Shown here: piece by piece, positions 1 to 5,422 of the stretch | How positions within the stretch are numbered: position 1 is the first letter of the stretch | Layout of the letters: every line of letters begins with the position of its first letter | Origin: an uncultured Lachnospiraceae bacterium | GTDB taxonomy: Bacteria; Bacillota; Clostridia; Lachnospirales; Lachnospiraceae | Direction of reading: 5' to 3' | DNA length: 5,874 nucleotides | Assembly (NCBI GenBank): GCA_910578115.1 | Contig: CAJTPO010000083.1 | Span: 1 to 5,874 of the forward strand | Translations under genes and position numbers: made by a program | Notes under the pieces: model-generated | Told to the model about the DNA's origin: nothing | Database searches by the model: none | The model's input: the letters and a program-made list of their open reading frames with translations, nothing else

Positions 1-2
1 CA

Positions 3-299
3 AGACCTGTATATCTGCAAAAGAAAGATACCATTATTGGGCACTTTCTTATCTGCTACCTTGCAGTATTGCTCACAAGACTGCTGCAGTTCAAACTATT
101 AAAAAGTAACTACTGTTCTGAAGATTTATTTGATTTTGTTCATGATTTCAGGGTTGCCAGAATATCAGACAGAAAATATATAAATCTTTCAAGAGGCACG
201 ACATTCATAAAAGAATTTTCAACTATTTGTAACCTTCCATTAACATCCTATTTTTTGAGCGAGGGGGAAATCAAAAAAATGCTAAGCCATAGGTTTTAA
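3..299 (+). CDS. Transposase, IS4/IS1634-type, C-terminal fragment (runs off left edge)
   Basis: The frame is open from base 3 to a TAA at 297-299, so only the last 98 codons of a longer gene are seen. It begins RPVYLQKKDTIIGHFLICYL, which matches the segment that follows the catalytic glutamate in IS4/IS1634-type DDE transposases (an Arg-Pro-Val-Tyr, then a 'de-x-I-x-x-H-F-L-x-C' helix). The catalytic Asp, Asp and Glu residues lie to the left of the window and cannot be judged. A TTG at 69 is an internal codon rather than a start. The stop codon sits in the loop of a hairpin (281-312). The gene converges on the minus-strand ABC operon. The family call is by recognition of the C-terminal motif; the exact IS is unknown. 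Confidence 0.82.
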   Translation, partial: RPVYLQKKDTIIGHFLICYLAVLLTRLLQFKLLKSNYCSEDLFDFVHDFRVARISDRKYINLSRGTTFIKEFSTICNLPLTSYFLSEGEIKKMLSHRF

Positions 300-312
300 T
301 CTGTGGCTTAGC
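281..312 (-). terminator. Bidirectional hairpin; strong terminator for the minus strand
   Basis: GCTAAGCCA (281-289) pairs perfectly with TGGCTTAGC (304-312) around a 14-base loop. On the minus strand the hairpin is followed at once by ATTTTTTTGA (280-271), a classic intrinsic terminator tail, so it can end transcripts from the ABC operon, whose last stop codon is at 461-463. On the plus strand it is followed by ACTATATTTT, a weaker tail for the transposase. The transposase stop codon lies inside the loop. No other hairpin with a U-run was seen between 313 and 460. Confidence 0.75.
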
Positions 313-352
313 ACTATATTTTACAGTTCAACTCTCAAAGTCAGGATATATA

Positions 353-520
353 ATGAATTACGAAAAGAAATTTTATGAAAAAGGCGAAGAAAAATTTTCC
401 GACCGAAAAATTCCCACACTCGATATCGTATTGCTCCGAACCATTTTTGCCGCTGAAAATTTATGCTTCCTGATACCATTTTGTCTGTTCTGTCCAAATA
501 TTATGAAAACAGCCCTGTAA
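353..520 (+). CDS. Possible small ORF or truncated gene start, 55 codons, unknown function
   Basis: An ATG at 353 is preceded by AGGA with a 6-base spacing and opens a 55-codon frame. It starts MNYEKKFYEKGEEKFSDRK and goes on IPTLDIVLLRTIFAAE. The first ~35 residues are charged and protein-like; the last ~20 codons lie antisense to the end of the ABC transporter gene at 461 and look like accidental read-through. One reading is that this is the 5' remnant of a gene cut off where the ABC segment joins, just beside the IS end. It is not a family I recognise, and chance is a real alternative. Confidence 0.28.
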   Translation: MNYEKKFYEKGEEKFSDRKIPTLDIVLLRTIFAAENLCFLIPFCLFCPNIMKTAL

Positions 521-2230
521 CTGCATCAATTCCTCAAAGGTCCCCATTTCCGCTATCCTGCCACTGTCCATCACAATAATCCTGTCTGCATTGCGCACCG
601 CACCAAGCCTGTGCGTGACAAGAATGACTGTTTTTTCTTCCGCCAGCTCATGCAGTTTTCCACAAAGTTCCATTTCCTCCAGCGGATCGATCGCCGCAGT
701 GGGCTCGTCAAAAAGCAGTACCCCGCGTTTCCTGTAACAGCTCCTTGCAAGGGCGATCCTTTGCCACTGACCGCCTGACAACTCTCTTCCTCCAAATTCC
801 TTTCCCAGAATCATTTGATCCGGCTTCGTGTCAAACAGAAGATCCGCCCATGCAAGCGCCTGGCCGATCCTCTCCGGATCCGGCTCCTTCAAGTCATGGT
901 CCTGCCCCATCGTGTCACTCAGATACACATTCTCCGCCAGGGTCAGTTTGTACCGTCCATAATCCTGATATACGGCGCTGATCTGGTCAAAGATACTTCT
1001 CTCCCGCAGCATCATACGGTCTGTACCGCCCACTTCCATGGTTCCTTCTGCGGGCAGCAGGAATCCTGATAACAACTTCGCCAGCGTCGTCTTTCCGGCG
1101 CCGTTTTCTCCGACAATGGCTACCCGCTCCCCTTTCTTTACCGTCAGGGAAATATCCTGTAACGCCGTCTTTGTGCTGTTCGGATATCTGTAGGAAACAT
1201 GGGTTAGCCTTACATATTCGCCGCTGTCTTGCGGTTCCCTGTCCCCATCTCTGATCTCGAACTCCATCAATTCAAAAAAAGCTGCGGACATGATACCCGT
1301 CTGCATGATCTCACCTGCGTGATCAAACAGCTGCGTAAAGATACTCGTCAGGGATGCGAAACTTGTAAGGAGTACGGAGAAGCCGCCGATCGTGAGCTTC
1401 CCTCTTACCAGCAGAAAAGCCATCAAAAACAGGGCCGCACAGTGAAACAGGGCTTTTCCTCCCGCAAAAGCCAGCCCGCGTTTGCCAAGCTGCCGGATAT
1501 GCTTCCTTTCTTTCCCGTCCAGTTCTCTGCACGCCGATAAATATTTATCCGCAATATAATCCCCCGCCCCATAATGCTGGATCTCCTTCTTCTGGTCACT
1601 GGCACAAAGCAGCCCGAACGCATACTTCTTTCTTCTGGCCGGCTGTACGGTATCCTGCACAAAAGCCGCCTGATATTTTGCCGCCTGCAGCTTCTCCAGA
1701 ACAACCGGAATGCTCACAAACACCACAAAAAGATACAGCACCGGATTCAGGCTGGTAAGGTATGTGCCCACCGATAAAAGATTTAAGACCAGAATCACCA
1801 ACAGCACAGCCAGATTTGCCGTAAATACCAGAAACATGGAGGCATTTTTCGCATTTTGTACAATAGAATAATACCCGGCATTATCATAATACTCCAGAGA
1901 AATCTCCGCGCTCTTTCTATGGATCCGCTCATCCAGTCCAAGGAAAACATCCCGAAAATACCCGAATTCCATATATTGTCTTGAAACCAGTTCAAACAGT
2001 TTCATGATCATATAGATCCCGATCATCATAAGGACCGGTCTTATATAGTAGCCCGGCGGATGCCCACTGTCATAAAACGCTGCGCGGTCCACAGCCGTCT
2101 TTTGCAGGGACAGCATAAAAGCCGGCAAAACAGCCCCCGGCAGGGACAGCAGCAAATAGAACGCCATTCCAAAAGGCGCAATCGGAAGAACCAGTTTTAA
2201 TGCCTTTGTAATATTGCCAACCTTCTTCAT
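461..2230 (-). CDS. ABC exporter half-transporter (fused membrane and ATPase domains), second gene of pair
   Basis: This 589-residue protein has the normal length for an exporter half-transporter. Membrane segments lie near residues 20-42, 64-82, 132-157, 160-178, 258-276 and 281-300; the nucleotide-binding domain fills about 338-589. It has Walker A GENGAGKT (374-381, Lys380), Q-loop Gln422 in AVYQDYGRYKLTLAENV, signature LSGGQWQR (484-491), Walker B VLLFDE (504-509, Asp508, catalytic Glu509) and switch His540. The ATPase site is therefore complete. There is no N-terminal C39 peptidase domain. The QDYxRYxLTLxEN and SGGQWQRIALAR stretches recall NisT/SpaT-type peptide exporters (family knowledge); the real substrate is unknown. 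The start ATG overlaps the stop of the upstream ABC gene as ATGA, with AAAGGG 8 bases before it, so the two are translationally coupled and probably form a heterodimer in the cytoplasmic membrane. Confidence 0.96.
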   Translation of the reverse strand: MKKVGNITKALKLVLPIAPFGMAFYLLLSLPGAVLPAFMLSLQKTAVDRAAFYDSGHPPGYYIRPVLMMIGIYMIMKLFELVSRQYMEFGYFRDVFLGLDERIHRKSAEISLEYYDNAGYYSIVQNAKNASMFLVFTANLAVLLVILVLNLLSVGTYLTSLNPVLYLFVVFVSIPVVLEKLQAAKYQAAFVQDTVQPARRKKYAFGLLCASDQKKEIQHYGAGDYIADKYLSACRELDGKERKHIRQLGKRGLAFAGGKALFHCAALFLMAFLLVRGKLTIGGFSVLLTSFASLTSIFTQLFDHAGEIMQTGIMSAAFFELMEFEIRDGDREPQDSGEYVRLTHVSYRYPNSTKTALQDISLTVKKGERVAIVGENGAGKTTLAKLLSGFLLPAEGTMEVGGTDRMMLRERSIFDQISAVYQDYGRYKLTLAENVYLSDTMGQDHDLKEPDPERIGQALAWADLLFDTKPDQMILGKEFGGRELSGGQWQRIALARSCYRKRGVLLFDEPTAAIDPLEEMELCGKLHELAEEKTVILVTHRLGAVRNADRIIVMDSGRIAEMGTFEELMQLQGCFHNIWTEQTKWYQEA

Positions 2231-4026
2231 GCATACATCCCTTTCTGTGCCTCAAACATACGCCTGTACAGGCCGTCTTTCTTCTGCATCAGCTGTACAT
2301 GACTACCCTGCTCCACAAAATGTCCGTCTGCCAGAACACAGATCTCATCTGCACTGACACAGGCTCCCAGACGATGGGTGATAAAAATATTGGTCAGACT
2401 GCCTGCGCGTTTCTTCAGAAAAGCCGTGTATAGCCTTGATTCCGCCAGCGGATCCATCGCCGCAGTGGGTTCATCCCATATGTATATGCCGGCCTTCCGG
2501 TAAAGCATCCGCGCAATGGCCAGACGCTGCCACTGGCCTCCCGAGAGGTTTACGCCGCCCTCCGTGAGATTCCCCAGCGTGGTGTCATATGCATCCGGCA
2601 GGGATGCCGTCCATTCATCCAGCCCCGCCTCTTTCGCCGCCCGTTCCATTTGAGATTTTGCGGCGCCGTCCAAAGCGGACATTACGATATTCTCCCTGAT
2701 CGTGTAATCATACCGGTTAAAATCCTGAAATACCGCGGCATAATAACGCTGCAGCTGTGAAAACGTCATCTCCTGAATATCCCTGCCGTCAATCGTGATT
2801 CTGCCGCTCTCCGGTTTATAAAAGCCCATCAGCAGCTTCACAAAAGTTGATTTGCCACATCCGTTTTCTCCCACCAGTGCATAATTTCTGCCTGCCTTAA
2901 ATGTAAAATGCAGACCGTTCAAAACCGGTCTGTCACTCCCGGCATAACGGAAAACGATATTTTCTCCCCTGATCTCATGAAAAGTCACCGGTGGCTGCTT
3001 CGCCTGATCACCTTCCGTCTCATATTTTTCATTTACTGTATGACTGTAAAACTGCTCCTCCAGTGCTTCCAATGCTGTGATATCCTTAAGACATGCCCGG
3101 TATTCCTGATAAGTCGGCAGATACTCACTGCCCACCGCCACAAAGAAGGCTCCAAGCCTTGTCAGGGCAGGAATGACCGCTATGTATAACCCGATATTGA
3201 TCTCCCCTCTGCTCAGTGGCAGCAGAAAAACCAGATAGGCAGAAGCGGAAAAAAGAAACGTGATAGTATCATAGAACCAGATGACCAGATTAGAAGCAAA
3301 AATTCTGCCCAGAAGTTTTCTGTTGGAGCGAATATTTTCTTCCTTATATATCTTCTGAATATAAGACGTATATCCAAACAGCTTTTTCTCCTGAGCAAGC
3401 CTTCTGTCAAACAAAATGCCCGACAAATAGTCTCCCCGCCTTCCAATCTCCTGTCTGGCATGATACAGCTTCACCCTGTTCTGGCCGATTATTCTGAAAA
3501 CGATCACCATCAACCCCAAAAGCACCAGGATCACCACCAGAAAGTAAGGCACGCTTCCTGCAAGCAAAAACAGCACTCCCGCTGTCTGTATCACCCCGCC
3601 CACAATTTCCATAATCGCATACAGTCCGTTTGCACAGCGCTTTTCCGGCGCATCCTGCAGCCGGCCAAGAAGTGCCTGATGCTCTGCATTTTCCAGGGAT
3701 ACCAGCGAAATGCGCTCCGCCTTTCTGATGATCAGATGTTCCAATGATGCACGCAGCTGCAGCGCAATACTGCCCTTTAGCCATTCCAAAAGAGGCACCC
3801 GGAAATACCGGAACGCATACATTCCCGCCAAAGCCGCAACATACCACAGCGACCGCCCCGGCTGAAAGAATGCACTTGAAAATCCGTCCAGAAAGCGCTG
3901 CAGAACGATCACTTCCAGCACCGTAAAAGCAGCCTGCAGCAGCACCAAAATGCCGGCCGCAAGCGCTGCACATACTGCACTCTTTTTTTGAATAAGCAGG
4001 CTCCAGAGATTCTTTGAACAGTTCAT
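2227..4026 (-). CDS. ABC exporter half-transporter (fused membrane and ATPase domains), first gene of pair
   Basis: This 599-residue partner has membrane segments near 16-45, 60-78, 142-157, 160-180, 247-272 and 278-298. A polar linker (about 328-348) leads to the nucleotide-binding domain. It has A-loop Tyr361, Walker A GENGCGKS (386-393, Lys392), Q-loop Gln434 in AVFQDFNRYDYTIRENI, signature LSGGQWQR (494-501), Walker B IYIWDE (514-519, Asp518, Glu519) and switch His551. All catalytic residues are present. It lacks a C39 peptidase domain and, like its neighbour, resembles lantibiotic or peptide exporters more than a known drug pump; this is inference. The ATG at 4026 is the first start after an in-frame TGA ten bases before it, but its ribosome binding site is poor. 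A better-spaced AGGA serves an ATG at 4036 in another frame. A promoter lies at 4132-4160. Confidence 0.95.
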   Translation of the reverse strand: MNCSKNLWSLLIQKKSAVCAALAAGILVLLQAAFTVLEVIVLQRFLDGFSSAFFQPGRSLWYVAALAGMYAFRYFRVPLLEWLKGSIALQLRASLEHLIIRKAERISLVSLENAEHQALLGRLQDAPEKRCANGLYAIMEIVGGVIQTAGVLFLLAGSVPYFLVVILVLLGLMVIVFRIIGQNRVKLYHARQEIGRRGDYLSGILFDRRLAQEKKLFGYTSYIQKIYKEENIRSNRKLLGRIFASNLVIWFYDTITFLFSASAYLVFLLPLSRGEINIGLYIAVIPALTRLGAFFVAVGSEYLPTYQEYRACLKDITALEALEEQFYSHTVNEKYETEGDQAKQPPVTFHEIRGENIVFRYAGSDRPVLNGLHFTFKAGRNYALVGENGCGKSTFVKLLMGFYKPESGRITIDGRDIQEMTFSQLQRYYAAVFQDFNRYDYTIRENIVMSALDGAAKSQMERAAKEAGLDEWTASLPDAYDTTLGNLTEGGVNLSGGQWQRLAIARMLYRKAGIYIWDEPTAAMDPLAESRLYTAFLKKRAGSLTNIFITHRLGACVSADEICVLADGHFVEQGSHVQLMQKKDGLYRRMFEAQKGMYA

Positions 4027-4131
4027 TTCTACTCATATCATCCAATCCTGTCAGAATGTGATCGGATTTTCCTTTCTCCCGGGTTTCTTTGTTATTTCTG
4101 ATCTTTTTCCTACTACAATGTATTTACTGAT

Positions 4132-4160
4132 ATTATAAGGGATTCCATGCAGTTGAGCAA
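4132..4160 (-). promoter_or_regulatory. Sigma-70/SigA-type promoter for the ABC pair
   Basis: Reading the minus strand, TTGCTC (4160-4155) is followed by a 17-base spacer and a perfect TATAAT (4137-4132). Transcription would start near 4125, giving a leader of about 100 bases before the ATG at 4026. The leader contains a purine-rich stretch GGGAGAAAGGAAAA but no convincing peptide ORF. The -35 box is only 4 of 6 to consensus, which fits a promoter helped by an activator; see the direct repeats upstream. Confidence 0.65.
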
Positions 4161-4181
4161 TCTGTATTCTCCCTGCGATGC

Positions 4182-4200
4182 CTGAGGGTCCACTGAGGGT
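4182..4200. promoter_or_regulatory. Two CTGAGGGT direct repeats, possible activator site
   Basis: CTGAGGGT occurs at 4182-4189 and again at 4193-4200, separated by CCA, an 11-bp period or about one helical turn. The pair lies 21 bases upstream of the -35 box of the ABC promoter, roughly -57 to -75 from the likely start of transcription. That is where OmpR/PhoB-type response regulators commonly bind tandem half-sites. The regulator is not in the window; function is inference. Confidence 0.4.
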
Positions 4201-4246
4201 AACAAAACCCCTGTAAATGGCGTATCCATACCACTTACAAGGGGCT
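4201..4246 (-). terminator. Intrinsic terminator after the 4364-4783 gene
   Basis: On the minus strand AGCCCCTTGTAAGTGG (4246-4231) folds with CCATTTACAGGGG (4220-4208), with one bulged base and one G-U pair, around a 10-base loop. TTTTGTT (4207-4201) follows. It closes the transcription unit that ends with the hypothetical protein and insulates the ABC promoter just downstream. The reverse direction has a weaker tail (CTCATTCTTTTAT). Confidence 0.75.
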
Positions 4247-4336
4247 CATTCTTTTATCTATTCGCCTGTTTTCGTTTATCTCCTAAATCTGAAAATTTTC
4301 ATTTACATTCTCGTTTTCTGTGAGCCTCTCTTTATT

Positions 4337-4400
4337 TGTTAATTGCTTTATCTGTTAATTGCTTCATCTGTTAATTGTTTCATCTGTTAATTGTTTCATC
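4337..4400. repeat. 16-bp tandem repeat, four copies, crossing a stop codon
   Basis: The unit TGTTAATTGYTTYATC (plus strand) is repeated at 4337-4352, 4353-4368, 4369-4384 and 4385-4400. Copies 3 and 4 are identical, copy 2 differs from them at one base and copy 1 at two. On the coding (minus) strand the unit is GATGAAACAATTAACA. The first copies encode the last 11 residues of the hypothetical protein, the stop codon falls in copy 2, and copy 1 is untranslated. Because 16 is not a multiple of three, each added or lost copy shifts the reading frame. Confidence 0.95.
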
Positions 4401-4783
4401 TCTTTCTTACCATCAAAGTATAGAATAATCTGCTCATCAAACTGCTCATCTCCGGACAAAGTAACTTCCGCATGGTCCTCATGCCATGTAACCTCCCATA
4501 TACTACTGCGTATGCTTCTGCCATCATCAAACAATTCAAAGTCCGCTTGAGATATTCTGCTTTTACCCTCATAAAGAACCAATCTGCCTGAAGCCGGGCC
4601 AAACGGGAAATCAGCCTCTCCGACAGCCTGCAAAATCAGTTCATAAGTTCCATCCGGTGAAACGGACGTGTCTGCCTTTGTTATTTTGTAATTTGACACA
4701 TAGAAAAAACTCCCCCAAAGCACAGCGATCATAATAAAAACAGCAGCCACAAAGCCTGATACAAATTTCATTATTTTTTTCAT
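4364..4783 (-). CDS. Conserved-looking small membrane-anchored protein, unknown function
   Basis: This 139-residue protein opens with MKKIMK and a hydrophobic segment (about 7-30) with no signal-peptidase or lipobox site, so it is probably anchored in the membrane with the rest outside. The exposed part is short and acidic, with SPDGTYELIL (42-51), FPFGPASGRLVLYEG (59-73), ISQADFELFDDG (77-88) and SIWEVTWHEDHAEVTLSG (94-111), a layout that suggests a small beta-sandwich. I recall similar uncharacterised proteins in Clostridia but cannot name a domain. Residues 129-139 (MKQLTDETINR) come from the 16-bp tandem repeat, so the true C-terminus has probably been altered. The start at 4783 has AGGG ten bases upstream and GGAG very close; an ATG at 4771 is an alternative. 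It likely shares the promoter at 5238-5266 and ends at the 4201-4246 terminator. Confidence 0.83.
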   Translation of the reverse strand: MKKIMKFVSGFVAAVFIMIAVLWGSFFYVSNYKITKADTSVSPDGTYELILQAVGEADFPFGPASGRLVLYEGKSRISQADFELFDDGRSIRSSIWEVTWHEDHAEVTLSGDEQFDEQIILYFDGKKEMKQLTDETINR

Positions 4784-4827
4784 TGCTCCATATCCCTTCT
4801 TCTTGCAGCGTTATGCGATACCCATAA

Positions 4828-5163
4828 TTACCCTCTGACAATCCTGAATTGACATTCTGGTATATTTAAAATCCCGTCATCCAGAATTTTATTTCCCAAA
4901 TACTGAAAGCCGCCATCGCTTGTTTGGCATATTCGTTTTTCATATTTTTCCTGTTATTGTTACTGGCGCATAACAAAACACTGCACATCACCACTCTATT
5001 GTGCCAAAATCCAGATCTTCAATCAGCGTATATTCATCTTCTTTCTGGAAAACATCTATTACAAGAGCTGTGACGATTCCATCCTCTTTTTTTATCTTAC
5101 TGCGGGGGATGAAACAACACATAACAGCATAGAAACCAGTAAAATACATTTCTTCTTCCACAT
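4828..5163 (-). pseudogene. Broken gene for a small secreted protein, several frameshifts
   Basis: An ATG at 5163 sits 9 bases after a perfect AGGAGG and encodes a classic signal-peptide start, MWKKKCILLVSMLLCVVSSP, but reaches TAA (5092-5094) after 23 codons. The frame one base back continues with IKKEDGIVTALVIDVFQ, then KEDEYTLIEDLDFGTIEW to a TGA at 4988-4990; one more base in the C5 run (5104-5108) would join them. That TGA overlaps an ATG (TGATG) opening MCSVLLCASNNNRKN. One more A in the A5 run (4945-4949) would join this to a frame reading KRICQTSDGGFQYLGNK and ILDDGILNIPECQFRIVRG, ending at 4828-4830. The pieces all look coding, so I read them as one decayed gene. Alternatives: sequencing errors, phase variation, or two short intact ORFs (from GTG 5161, 57 codons; from ATG 4988, 40 codons). 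No family recognised. Confidence 0.5.
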
Positions 5164-5221
5164 TCCAATCCCCCTCCTTTTATCCTCTTTCTTTTCTCCA
5201 CTGTTTCTAATTCTTATGTCT

Positions 5222-5258
5222 GTAAGATTTATTTCAAATATTACAATAGTAAGATTTA
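5222..5258. repeat. 10-bp direct repeat flanking a -10 box
   Basis: GTAAGATTTA occurs at 5222-5231 and 5249-5258, 27 bp apart start to start. One copy lies inside the spacer between the -35 and -10 boxes, the other at the predicted transcription start. A protein bound to both would block the promoter, so this is a candidate operator; a chance match in AT-rich DNA is possible. Confidence 0.4.
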
Positions 5259-5266
5259 AAAGTCAA
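5238..5266 (-). promoter_or_regulatory. Strong sigma-70/SigA-type promoter
   Basis: On the minus strand TTGACT (5266-5261), a 17-base spacer and TAATAT (5243-5238) give two boxes that are each one base from consensus. Transcription would start near 5230, about 68 bases before the ATG at 5163, and run through the broken gene and the 4364-4783 gene to the terminator at 4201-4246. A 10-bp direct repeat overlaps the spacer and the start region. Confidence 0.75.
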
Positions 5267-5271
5267 GTAGA

Positions 5272-5382
5272 TTATACGCTGTTTATGATAATCTCACCGC
5301 CTCCATAATCAATAGCTGATTCCATTTCTTTTTTATCTATCCATAATTTACGATAAGTTATGAACCTCTCCCAAGAGCGCAA
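5272..5382 (-). other. Short open stretch, possible gene remnant
   Basis: A frame open from the preceding hairpin to a TAA at 5272-5274 reads RSWERFITYRKLW, then IDKKEMESAIDYGGGEIIINSV. The residue mix looks protein-like, but there is no good start: TTG at 5382 and ATG at 5325 both lack a ribosome binding site, and the stretch follows a terminator directly. It may be the tail of a deleted gene or only spacer DNA. The GGGEIIINSV end vaguely recalls a HisF-like strand but does not continue as that family would. Confidence 0.22.
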
Positions 5383-5422
5383 AAACCCCTGAAAATGCCC
5401 ATTCTATGGGATTTTCAGGGGT
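5381..5422 (-). terminator. Strong intrinsic terminator after the 5422-5666 gene
   Basis: ACCCCTGAAAAT (minus 5422-5411) pairs perfectly with ATTTTCAGGGGT (5396-5385). Inside it CCCAT/ATGGG continues the helix after one bulged G, leaving a 3-base loop. TTTTT (5385-5381) follows on the minus strand. The hairpin begins at the last base of the TGA stop (5422-5424) of the frameshifted gene, which supports that gene's end point. Confidence 0.85.

Larger units (their letters stand above)
1..345 (+). mobile_element. Right end of an insertion sequence (IS4/IS1634-type)
   Basis: The transposase fragment plus about 45 bases beyond its stop make up the right end of an insertion element. The boundary is a guess. 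The stretch GTTCAACTCTCAAAGTCAGG at 326-345 has the look of a terminal inverted repeat, but the left end is outside the window, so neither the inverted repeat nor a target duplication can be confirmed. Confidence 0.4.

Noticed and set aside
745..1777. Several plus-strand ORFs of 67-103 codons
   Set aside because: All lie antisense within the ABC gene and show no domain or ribosome binding site.
3407..4045. Long 212-codon frame overlapping the first ABC gene
   Set aside because: It is rich in Gly, Ala and Cys with no domain, and the overlapping frame carries a full ABC exporter.
4337..4400. CRISPR-like array
   Set aside because: The units are only 16 bp and directly adjacent with no spacers, so this is a simple tandem repeat.
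4641..4841. 66-codon minus-strand ORF beginning at TTG
   Set aside because: Its start (EGNYGYRITLQEEGIW) could be a last scrap of the broken upstream gene, but the rest is out-of-frame reading of the 4364-4783 gene.
5272..5325. HisF/WbuZ fragment suggested by GGGEIIINSV
   Set aside because: The expected DRDG continuation is missing and the sequence before it does not fit the family.
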